A DNA stretch of 64,000 nucleotides from Toxotes chatareus (lineage: Eukaryota > Chordata > Actinopteri > Toxotidae), in assembly GCA_016801885.1 (NCBI GenBank), contig CM028890.1, positions 14,004,001 to 14,068,000 on the forward strand, given 5' to 3'. Within the stretch, counting starts at the first letter, position 1. Each line of letters starts with the position of its first letter. The translations under genes and the position numbers were made by a program. Below the pieces are notes generated by a model, which was given only the letters and a program-made list of their open reading frames with translations, was not told where the DNA came from and made no database searches. Shown here piece after piece: positions 36,690 through 62,152 of the stretch.

Positions 36690-39600
36690 ATGGCTGAAGC
36701 TCCCCCACGGCCCTGCCGGTTTTTTTGTCACCGGTGTTCAGCAGAGATTAGTCCGCGTTTACCGGTAAGGACCAAAAAGACACAGTTGCCGACTTGAAGA
36801 AGGAGACATTATATTTGTTCTTGTTGGGATTTTATGTGCGTGTGTGTTTGTGGCGCACAGCGAGTCACGTCGCCTGACTGCTGCTGTTTAGCTACGCTAG
36901 TTAGCACCGACGGTTCAGAGTGACTGTCAAGTGGTAGTAATTAAGTTGGCGGGCACCCTTACGTTATGAGCTTGTGATTTAGAGGTACAATTCCAGCTAT
37001 ATTGCACTACCTTAAATAGCAGCCAGATAGAGTTCATCCTACCGGCGTTTAACGTCAGCGAGCTAGCTACTAGAAGAAAGCGTAGGCTCACTGTTTAGTC
37101 AGATACCGATTCTGTCAGCGTTCAGTTAACAGGTTTTGATTTTATCATTTACAGTCAGCCGATATAAAAACTCTTCACGGAAATTTCTTTCCTTGTTAGC
37201 TTACTGTGTCTATGCCGCAAAGAGATGTAAAACTGCACAATATCGCTTACGTCTAAAGCTAGACTCAGTTTAATGCATTAATATTGTGACAACAGCCTGC
37301 CTGCCTGCCACTGCAGTCTGTTGTCAAGCTATTCATGGGAAGCTTCTTGAATGTTACAGTAACAGTTACTTTATAGACAGACAGTCAGCCAGCTGCTCAC
37401 CTCTGTGGCAGGATGCTCTCAAGAGATTATATTTACTAACTGGCAGCGTTTACAGTTTGTTATTCACAGTATGTGACATTTGTTAAATCGCAGTTGCTTA
37501 ATGTCCTGTAAATAAGGCATCTGTAATGGATGTTATTGGCTACTCTTATGCTCTATGTCAACATTAGCCTGTCTGCACTTAACAGTCATATTTTTTCTAT
37601 AAGAAAATATGTATTTTCCAATATTAGACATCATATACCCACTTGCCAGCGTATTAGGTACACATTAGCCTAGTCAAAACTAATGTATTCTGATCCAACA
37701 GATCCTACTTGTATGAAGATTATAGGTTTTAGCATTAGTTGACACTGTTTTAAGTGTTTACAGTTATTTTGGAGGCTGTAGTTTGTGGTGCTGCTACTGT
37801 ATTGCATTATACTAAGAGCCACTTGTACTATTTTGTTCACCCTGTTTGTATTAGCCAGGGTAGAGTAAATATTTGGAACACCTCTCAGTATAACACTATA
37901 CAATTCAAAAGCAGCACTTAGCTGTCTAAATAAACAAAGTTGAATAGACACCTATCTAACACTTTAAAGGAAACTTGTCAACCCTTATAAGGGTGGGATG
38001 TTATGTTGTTGAATTAGGGTACACCATGTTTATTTAGGTATACCTCATTAACAGATAACTGCATATTTGTTAGTCATGGTGAATACATACTGGACATTGA
38101 CATTTATATTTTCACTGTAGGACTACACCTGTCCACGCTGTGAGTCTGGCTTCATTGAGGAATTGCCTGAGGAAAGAAGGTATGGAAGATTACTGTGTTT
38201 CTCATTAATTTAATTCTTTTGATAATTAAGCTTTTCGCTTTCTTCAACACTGTGTTTCTGCAGTACTGAGAATGGGTCGGCCTCCACATCCTCCACCAGT
38301 GATCAGAGCCGCTCAGCCTTTGAGGTCAGTGGGACTCACAAAATCAGCTCATCTGTGAGAAAATTTTGCACATTTCACCATGATTTGACGTTACCTCTGT
38401 GTTTTCTACTAGAACATGGATCACCAACACTTATTCACATTTCCCTCTGGGTATGGTCCGTTCGCTCTTGGGATTTTTGATGAAAACTTCGACCTTCGAA
38501 CGCGGTTACCTACAGAGGACAACCGAGAGACAGAAAACCGGAGAGAGCGGGAAATGGCATCACGGCAACGATATAGTGCGCGGCAACCACGGGGCCGACA
38601 TGTTCCTCGAAGACAGGGTACGCGCCATGAAGGAGTGCCCACGTTAGAGGGGTGAGACATTTTCCGCAGTAGAGTGTGTGTGGGAGGTTTGTGTGGGACA
38701 CAAGGGGGTTCGGGTAAAAAAAATTGCACCTTTTGTGTGAATAATATGTGCTTGTCTTGTTATATTTGACAATACTTAAACAATATTACCTCCAATTTTA
38801 GAATATAGTGACATGATGTGTTAAGATACAACTAAACATAATGTAGAATGTTTAACTAACAGACCCATTAAAAATAACATGACATGATCTGTAATGCCTC
38901 TTACTTAGTTACCAAAAAACATAAAACACAATATCCATTATTATCATTTTAATAGCAAAGACCCATTATTCCTATAAATAACAGCAAATATCCAGTATCA
39001 CCATCTGTATAATATATTTCTGAGACCATGAAGTTAAAAATATCTTAGGACATTTTCCATGTGTGCAGGTGTGGTGAGAAGACGAGTTGAATTGCTTGGT
39101 TTGATTTTTTTCCTGACACAGAATCATCCAGCAGCTAGTAAATGGAATCATAGCACCTACAGCCATGCCAAATATCGGGATGGGACCATGGTGAGCTTAA
39201 GAAACTGTGATTCATGCTTGTTTTGTTGTTTAATGCCGCTGAGCTGAAAAATGTTTACTGTTTTTAACTCTTGCTCTTGTTTTTTCTGACTACCTTCTTG
39301 TTTTGCAGGGGCATGCTGCATTCCAATCCAATGGACTACGCCTGGGGCGCCAATGGACTTGATGCTATCATTACACAGGTAATTTTTTCTTTTTTTGTTT
39401 TACATTATACTGGAAATAAACCTGCATATCACTTAAACACATACAGTGTCGCAAGAGCTTTTTCAGCGGTATAATATTACTAATAATTCATGATAATGAT
39501 ATTTAAATTTATTTTACAGCAATAATGATTAATAATTCATGATAATGATAATTTTTTTTAATAGCATATAATGTTACCACGCTGCATAGCCCTAAAATGG

Positions 39601-41279
39601 TTTCTACATTTTAAGGAAGATGATCTCAGCCATTTAATTCATTCATTTGTTTTCACTCGTAGTTATTGAACCAGTTTGAAAACACAGGTCCTCCTCCTGC
39701 AGACAGAGAAAGGATAAAGAGTTTACCCACCATCTCCATCACAGAGGAACATGTGGGTAAGTCCTCACGTCTCACATTTACACACTCAGAAAAGACAGAA
39801 AACAGAAAAAAAACTTTTTTTTTTTTTTAAATCAGTGCTGTCCTTTTTACTGCCTCCACATGTGTGTCACTACAACCTACTCATCTAAGCACACCAAATA
39901 AAAAAAGAATCCCTTTTTTCTAGGCCTTTAAGATAATTCAATCACAATACGTAATCTATAATGAGAGGACTGCTGATAATAATCATTCAAGTGAATGGGA
40001 AAGTGGTCTCAGACTTTTGGACCCCGCTTTATATCTATTTCTATTTCAGCTTTTAATCATAGTGGTGTCAGCGGTAGTGAAGTAAAGTGCCTGAATTTAA
40101 CCTCACACTGCATAACACTGCCTTCACTCAAATAAACAGAATCAGTGTGTTTGCAGTTGTCCAGCTGATGCATGTGACTGAAGGTCTCTCACACACACAG
40201 ACAGACAGTGTTGTCTTTCTATGTTTGTGCAGGTGCTGGCTTAGAGTGTCCTGTGTGCAAAGAAGACTACAGCGTCGAGGAGAGTGTTAGACAACTGCCG
40301 TGCAATCATTTGTTTCACAATGACTGTATAGTACCATGGCTGGAACAGGTATGTATATCTAGCAATGATGTGTCGAATAGATCCGCCTGACTGGTATCAG
40401 ACGTCGATCACAGTATTTGATTGGTGTCAGCTGCACCAAACTCTATAGCTTTATGAAGCCAGATTTGTTTTTTTTGTAACTCAGTGTGCTTTGTAAAAAG
40501 GTTGAATGCTGTTCCTCACGCACCCCACCGCGAGCAAGCGAACTGCAAAATGACACAAGCAAACAGCAGCTGGCAGTTTAAGTCTTCATGTCTTGTCTTC
40601 ATAATGAGAACGAAGAAAATCTGTCCAAAATGATGCTTATGTTTACTGTATGACACTAAAGCACCATAGTAACATTAGGAAACTAGAAAAGGAAAGCTTG
40701 GATGCAGATTGTATTTTATTATTGCAGAGCTGTTCAGCGAGACTGATGATTAGACTGTATCATCCAGCCGCTTGTCATATTGTGCGGTGTTCTTGTTTGG
40801 AGAGGGAATTGTTTTGTTTTTGCCCTAACCAATCAGTGACGTATCAGCCCCACCTATGTCATGTGAAAAGATCAAAGCCAATTTAAGTTTTATTTGATAG
40901 CTATATCAGTCTCGGGATAGCATGGCGTCCGCATTCTCCCACCTGCTTAGCTCTGATTGGTCAGTTGTTACTCTAACTGAGGGAAACAGCTGTTACCAGA
41001 CTTTTATGAATTGCTGGCGTGGCTTTAGGTTCCAACTGGAGCGAGAGAATAAGTTGATCAGGTCATCCCTAACATGTGATGGTCCAACAGACTAAAGACT
41101 CTTATTCATCCTTGTTTTTCCCACAGCATGATACGTGTCCTGTGTGCAGAAAGAGTCTTAGTGGACAGAATACGGCCACAGACCCACCGGGGTTATCAGG
41201 AATGAACTTCTCTCCCTCCTCCTCCTCCTCTTCTTCCCCAAGCTCACCTAGCAATGAGAATGCTGCCAGCAACTCATAG
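36690..41279 (+). CDS. rnf126: E3 ubiquitin-protein ligase RNF126, complete
   Basis: RNF126 ubiquitinates mislocalised hydrophobic proteins delivered by BAG6, and has receptor-sorting roles. Exons: 36690-36764, 38121-38179, 38264-38324, 38413-38651, 39122-39190, 39309-39378, 39663-39756, 40233-40348, 41127-41279; 936 nt, 311 residues plus stop, the same as a human isoform. The N-terminal zinc finger has cysteines in CHRC and YTCPRC (residues 13, 16, 29, 32) across the exon 1/2 junction; in the family this binds BAG6. Middle landmarks are [30 protein letters not shown] and [18 protein letters not shown]. The C3H2C3 RING-H2 runs from about residue 228 (CPVCKEDY...[16 protein letters not shown]...[10 protein letters not shown]). 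A serine-rich tail ends SNENAASNS. All phases are consistent with no frame damage. The ATG at 36690 is set by homology ([16 protein letters not shown]). Confidence 0.97.
37649..38053. repeat. Short non-autonomous DNA transposon-like repeat in rnf126 intron 1
   Basis: The block opens with TATTAGGTACAC and contains CTACTTGTATGAAG, GGCTGTAGTTTGTGGTGCTG and GCATTATACTAAGAG. I recall this order of motifs from a repeat family dispersed in fish genomes. It ends near TTTAGGTATACCT (palindromic AGGTATACCT, about 38034-38043). No coding capacity. The boundaries are approximate and family assignment is from memory. Confidence 0.5.
39481..39550. repeat. Direct duplication of a 21-bp AT-rich unit in a rnf126 intron
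   Basis: The unit TAATAATTCATGATAATGAT occurs at 39481 and again at 39530, 49 bp apart, in the intron before the exon at 39663. Confidence 0.75.
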
Positions 41280-42305
41280 ATTTTCAACGTCACCACCACC
41301 TCACATCTGAAAACCTCACACCCAACTGAGACCCGACAGCTCTTCTCTACAGCTGAGACCAGGACAGTTGTCTGTCTCAATTCTAGGGGATGATATGAGT
41401 CGAGGTGAACTCTGAATGTGTTGCAGACTATTAGTCATCATTCCTCCCCCTTGTGCTGAACGGACGCTGGGTCCAGCTCCTGCTGCTGTTGTTACAGAGT
41501 GATTTAGGAGGTGGGACTGGGCAGCGTTGAAGGAGGATCCAGAAAGGCTGTGAATAATAATAATGATAATGATAATAATAATAAGGATAATAGTAACAAT
41601 AATAAATAAAAGTGGCATTGTAACCAGAACTGGGGCAGAGTTTGAGCTGGAGTGGACTGCTTTTTGATGGAGACATGTCTTTGCCACAAGGCTGGGACAC
41701 ATTTTATATTTAAAAGACAAAATGTTCTTTTTTTAAAACATTGCCTGTGGTGGTGCAGAGTCCATAGATGTGTAGATAAAGAATTCATTTTGAACTGTCA
41801 GCCACTGTACAGCTAATGGATCAAACTAAAACCTTGTGAAAAGGAAACCGAGTGTATGCATCTGATTTTTATTTATTTGCACCTTTGTTTTCTTTATTTT
41901 GCACAAAATATTTTGTCTGATGTTGAGAATGTGAATTTGGATAAACTACTGAGCAACAAAAAACTTTTCATTTTTGCATTGAGTAAATCTTTTAGAACTT
42001 GTTTTTATTAGATTTTTTTTTTCTTAGAGCTTGAGCCAGTGTATTTGGTGCATCTTGAAAAGGTAAAAATCCTTGCAGCTCAACAGTGGAAACATTTTTA
42101 TAAATGAAAAATTTCACAGACCTACTTATTTATTGAACCCTTGCCCAAGACACAAATTGAGCAATGTAACAGAAAAAAAGACATAAAAAAGGCATGGGAT
42201 CATCTTACCTCAATGGAACTGGCCAAATGTGTTTCACAAAACAAGTGTTTATTATTTTATTTACTGATTTTTCGTACAGTCACAATAAAGTGCTAAAACA
42301 AATTT
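41280..42305 (+). other. rnf126 3' UTR with poly(A) signal
   Basis: After the TAG at 41277-41279 the sequence is non-coding, with an (AAT/GAT)n tract at 41552-41609. A canonical AATAAA lies at 42284-42289 in CACAATAAAGTG. A 3' UTR of about 1.0 kb is implied. Confidence 0.6.
41552..41609. repeat. (AAT/GAT)n simple repeat
   Basis: Imperfect trinucleotide tract within the rnf126 3' UTR. Confidence 0.9.
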
Positions 42306-42639
42306 GAAAGTTTCTGCTGATAATGTGCGCTTTCAGAATGTGGTCCCACTCTCCCAACGGTTTTTAATCAAGACAAAGGCCACAGTTGTACCATTTACTT
42401 GCCAAGGTGGGAGGACGGACGTGAACGCTTAAAATACACTTTCTCTTGATCAGGATTGTCTCTGAGGCTAACTTTATTTTATTTATTATTTTTTTTAATT
42501 GACTGTGTGATATTTGAACATGCTTAAGGAAAGGCAGCCATGTGGATTTCTGAAGCCCTTTACTGATCCTGTCACTGTAAAGCGATAACTGTCATAGCCC
42601 AGCTTCTTGTTTGCTGCAGTGGCACTTATGCCGGTTCCC

Positions 42640-43080
42640 TAATATTACTTTCTATACAGTGCCTCAAAAAGTACTGGTAGTTTTTGTGTTTTATGGTTTT
42701 ACAACATTGAATCAAACAGTATATTTGGTGGGGTTTTATTTGTTTTGTTTTTTAACAGTGATAAAGGACTTTTTAATGTCAAAGGGAAAACAGATATCTA
42801 CGGAGTGCTCTAAATTAAATACAAATATAAAATACAGAGTACTTGTTTGCATAAGTATTCATCACCTTTGACCTTTTCTAAGTCACATACTTTGTAAAAT
42901 AGACATCACCTGTGTATCGTAAGCAGGTTTCAGCTAATTGCAGAATAATTATATTTATGTCTGCATGGTCCACCTTTGGGTGATCAGTATCTAGGTGAAA
43001 TTCACACCATGATTAAAGCACAAGAAAATTCCTTAGTCACTGAACATCTCTTTGAGCACAATGTAATGGCACAAAACATG
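42640..43080. repeat. Interspersed fish repeat downstream of rnf126
   Basis: Motifs CAGTGCCTCAAAAAGTA at the left, ATAAGTATTCATCACCTTTG in the middle, and CACATACTTTGTAAAATAGA and GGTGAAATTCACACCATG to the right resemble a non-autonomous DNA transposon family common in teleosts (recalled). No transposase frame. Ends approximate. Confidence 0.5.
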
Positions 43081-45358
43081 GAAATTTCCATGGGGGAGAG
43101 AATAATTTTCCATTTATTTAAAATTAGATTAATGTCGATAAGAATTATTCAAATGTCCTGAATTTCCTCTGTGTGTAGGCAGCATGCCATTTTTTTTTTT
43201 TCATTTAGGTGATTCAGGTGCAACAAAGATGCATTTGTCAGATGTTCACAGCGAGCCCAGAAATTTTAAGCAAATTTTAACAAGCAGGTGGTGTCTGAGT
43301 CACCATACCAGCAACCTGAGCTTTTCGTGATGAAACAAATAGGTATAAAAAAATTAAATGTATATTCCTGAAGCTTCCAAAGTTGCCAGTGCAAAGAGAT
43401 GAGGTGTTGCCACCCACTGAAAATATAAAAAGCTGTGAGGCCGACCTTGACAAAATGGAGGTTCTGGTGGAGAAATGCATGCAGTTTATGTGATTCCTTA
43501 TTTTCCTCTCATTTGTTTTAGTAATGCAGAACATTTGTGTGTTTGGTGCGCCACAGCAATAAGGTCATCACTTCATCTTCCTGATGTAGGTTAACATTAT
43601 TCTTTTTGATTAATGGATAACCCCTATCAGGAGGTGGTTTCTGCTCCTGTGTAATACTGTAACGTGCTTCTGGACCATTCATACCACCACCTTTTGCTCA
43701 CCAGTCTGGAGTTTGTTTGATACTTCTTCTTCTTTATTTTTATTTATTGCCATTTCAGTGCTTCACTGTGTCTTTCTGGTCTCTGTCATTTGTTGAAAAG
43801 TATTTGAGGGTGGTACAGTGCTGCATCACTCTACCAGGAAATTAAACTGAACCATGGTGCGGCTGCGTGGTTTGGACTAATGAAGCAGAGGGAGGATGGC
43901 AGAGAGAAAGAAGAGGGGAGGAGAGGAGAGAGAGAGAGGTGACGCTAATGACTTCCCAGCACTGATGTCAAGAGGTAAGAAATTTGCATCAAGAAGCTTC
44001 AAAACTAATTTGAATTAGGATTTTATTAGGTTTTTCAGTAACAGTCTGCAGTAGGGATGATGTGTAAATTCTCTGATTGGTGAAGGTTATATCGTCATGT
44101 TGCTGTTGTTACGTAGGCCTGTGTGTATGTAAACTACACATATGTGACCAAAATTAGACTCAACCAAAACTAGATCAAAGAAAATAGGTTAGCTACTTGA
44201 TCTCTTCTCCAGTGACAGAGCACTCGATTATCGTGGCCCATATCTTTGCTGTATAATGATAATGCTTCGCAGCTCTGAGGCTTTGGCCACTGGCACAAAC
44301 ATGCCTTCAGACTATCTTAGATACGACTGTAATTCCTTCCCACAGAGATGCTAATGGAAATGCATTTACTTCTGCACTGCACACGTGCAACCAGCTGTTT
44401 TTATGCTCATATCATACAGTTTAAGACAGAGAGCCGAACAGCCCATCAGTGATGCTCAACTTACATCTCTCTGTCTGTTTGTAATACATGCAATTCCTCT
44501 GCTGTACTCGTTGACCCTTGTTACAGGTGGTACCTGCACAGATTATGCAGACTAAGCTAACGCTGCCTCTGATTGTTTAAACATCTGCAACTCTAAACTT
44601 ACAAAAATAGATTGAAGGGCAGAAATATAAGAGTGTTTTGGTACCAAAATGTGCCCTGTGAGAGGTACAAACACAGGTCACGTTTGGAGGTATATGTGAG
44701 GACAAGCTCACCTTTGGGTAGACTAATGTTCCTAGACCTGTAGTCCTGTTTCTGACCAAGTACCTTTGACAAAGCTTGAAGCTTCTGTTGTGTCAGAATC
44801 ACACAACATTGAGCAATTGTCTTACACCTCCTGTGCTCCCTCTGCAAGACCACTAGGGCGCGCTAAATACCAACGAAGGGTGACGCCGGTTCAGGGAGGT
44901 TGTCATTGAAAACACCTTCTAAAACACATGACATCATTTGAGTTTTCATTTACACGTGGTAATTAAACTTTTGATATTAGTCTATAGCGTGTTTGACACC
45001 GTGTTAAGTATGTATTTGCTTCTGATTTTTTTTGGATAGGGCTGCTTGAGGCAATTCAAGCTTTGGGTCATGACTGAGAGGCCTCAACTGGAAATTTAGT
45101 CTCCTTGAACTGAACTGGCAGCAGCATTAGCTAATAGTTTAATGATATTTGACGCAGTCAAAGAGCTCAATTAGTTTGATGCTTGAGGATCTCTGACAGG
45201 ATGACTAGTGAAAGTATGAGCGCAGTAGTTTGCAAATAAGTCACGTCCACCCCTCCCTCTGTTCCCCTCTCCTTTCTCTCTCCCTCTTTCTTCTTCTCTA
45301 CATCTCTCCTCTATTTCTGATTGGTTTTCTCCAAAGATAATTGGAGGCAAATTGTGAT
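43081..45358 (+). promoter_or_regulatory. hcn2 upstream region with a possible non-coding first exon
   Basis: A GA-rich stretch 43880-43974 ending in AGAG|GTAAGA (donor at 43975) could be a non-coding first exon. A pyrimidine-rich block (45250-45310) followed by CTGATTGG (inverted CCAAT) at about 45317 precedes the start codon. Which is the real promoter is not decidable here. No other gene is visible: FGF22 and POLRMT, which lie between RNF126 and HCN2 in human, are not seen. Confidence 0.35.
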
Positions 45359-59638
<14,280 letters not shown>

Positions 59639-60897
59639 GTGAGGAACTTCATTAAATCACCTCTGTCCCATGTTCTAAACACTTTTTTGTTTGCAGTTTT
59701 CTATTAAAACCAGTCAAAAATCCAGCTTTGATGTGAAATACTCAAATTTAAGCATTGTAGATGTGTTATGCATGATTTTGTGCACATTTTCATAAAAAAA
59801 AATCAACCTGATGTATTTGAGATTTTTTGGAAACTTTGACATTCCTATGAGAAGTTAAAATAAAGTTCTGTGGGGGTTTTAGAGATGCTGAGATTTGATC
59901 TGTTAGCTCAGTATTAGTGCTGATGCTAACCCTGTTAAATGGATCAAGGATCAGCCAGATGTGAGAAGCCACATTACACATTAAATATAGAGATTTCTAT
60001 TCTCTTCCAGTTATTTGCAGGCAGTAGTTGATGGTAACTGGAAGCACTGACAAAAATTAACTTCAATTAGTTTTAGAATTAGGTCTTTTTTGAAAGGTTG
60101 CATGGATAAAAACAATTTTATTACATGTAAACCAAGGACTGATGATGGGGAGAAGCTCAGGAAATGAGGACTGGCATTATATCTTATTAATGAAGAACTT
60201 GCACAAGTCTAAAAAGTTGTTGGTGTACAACATCTCCACTTTTAGTAAAGAACTAATATGGAGTGACAGTTTCATGTAGTGGGGTTGAAGAACTCTTCAA
60301 TTTTTAAAATTCTCTTAGTAGATCAAAACAATGGTACAGCTCATAAACACATGCATATTTTCCTTTTCTCTAGTGTTATTAAATATTTGCTGCTGATTAA
60401 ATAGAAATTGAATGTAGCCTCATTTATTAGTTTATCTATTATGACGGATTTCTGTGCAATGGATATGAATTTTAAAAAGTGTAAAACTGCATATATAACT
60501 ATCTGTACTGTGGTGCAACAGCATCGGGTTGCACCGACACACTGTCTCTTTAGGTTATGACCTTAATTACACATAATCAGGTCCTGTATGCATGTGCTCA
60601 TATGTAATGTCATTAGACAGTGTTTTTATTTGACTGTCAGACATGTCTTAAAACAGGGATGTGGATCAGAGCTTTGCTGAGCAGCGCTGCAGCAGTGGAC
60701 TGTGGTGGTAACAGCGCAGCCTCTCTGTTTCCAAGCAGAGTCTTGCTGGCTGGGGAGCAGGGGGAGTGTTGCTGGCTTTCAGCAGCCAATCAGAGGCTGC
60801 GGGTGTGTTCGGCCAGGTAGAGCCACGTCGCCAGGGGCTGGGTGTGTGTGTGTCTGTGTGTGTGGAGAGGGGCAGATGTGGGAGAAAGAAAGAGACA

Positions 60898-60900
<3 letters not shown>

Positions 60901-60934
<34 letters not shown>
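60901..60934. repeat. (TG)n microsatellite
   Basis: 17 TG units in hcn2 intron 4, near a second shorter TG-rich tract at 60841-60864. Confidence 0.97.
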
Positions 60935-60936
<2 letters not shown>

Positions 60937-62065
60937 ATATGATGTCCCCTTGGGCAGCAGTAGAATTGATGAGGCAGCAGACCTGTGTATCCTGCCAATG
61001 TCATCCTGAAGGTGACGTAAGCAAACATGGCTGCCTCTCCTCTCTCTCTCTTCCTGATCACTCACTCACTGGCTCTCACTCTACCTGCACTATGTATTAT
61101 CTCTCATGCGTCTTTAACTATCCCTCTTTACATTATCTCATCCCCTCTTTTCTTGATTCTTCCCCTCCACCTCTCTAATACCTCCACCTGATTTTCTCCT
61201 CTATCGCCCTGTTGTCTTTATCTCTCTCTCTATCCCTTCCCCTCCTCATCTGAATTCCTCTCTCTTTTCTCTTCTCTTCCTGTCTCTCTATCCTCTCTGG
61301 TGGTGTTGTCCTTGAGAGGTGCAGTGCTACTGCTAACCGGCTGCTACAGGGAGCAAAGCGAGGGGGAGGGGAAAACCTGTGGGAGATGGAAGGGCCTTGT
61401 TTTCGACACTAGTCCTGGTGCACAGCGAGATATTTGACTGTCTCTTTCACATCGTTTAGAGTGTTTTTGTCTGGCTTGAGTCGTATGGAACTCCCCATAG
61501 GGTTTTTTTTTTTTCAGCCATGTGGATGGACGCTTGGGTATAAATCATGTCCTATAAATGGTTTAGAAGACAACGATTCAGCAAGTTGAGTGCTGACTAG
61601 TGCTCTCTCCTTTGCTGTGGGTCCTGGATGATGGGAGTTAAAAGGCTAGACAGAAATCTATTGTGTTTTATCTATTACAAATGTTTTTTTTTGTCCAAGA
61701 AAAAGACTCCTCAGCTGTTCTCCCCTCAGTTTTGAATCCAGTTGAATTTGAACACTGACCAAAGAGCAATGAGCTGTATACGTTTGTATAATCCTCAGCC
61801 CGTGTTTTTATTCAGTTTAAGGATAAATTAAGAGACCTACTGTATATGCTTTCACATCAGAAATTTGTCCATAATACTATGTGTATGCTCTCATATTTAG
61901 ACATTTTCTAATGTGTCTTCACCAGAGACCAAATCCTAGATTTTCTTTTCTGCTGAGGGCAGGAAAGTGCATTTCCCTTTTTCTGACCAGTTTTCAGATT
62001 TTCTTTTTTTTTTCCGGCTGCATTTTTTTTCTGCAGCTCTGTCAGGATTAGTATTTGAACTGAAG

Positions 62066-62072
<7 letters not shown>

Positions 62073-62148
<76 letters not shown>
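62073..62148. repeat. (TA)n microsatellite
   Basis: 76 bp of uninterrupted TA in hcn2 intron 4. Frames across it give Tyr-Ile runs and are not genes. Confidence 0.98.

Positions 62149-62152
<4 letters not shown>

Noticed and set aside
42306..45358. Expected FGF22 or POLRMT genes between rnf126 and hcn2
   Set aside because: No matching exon seen; the 3 kb is too small and non-coding.
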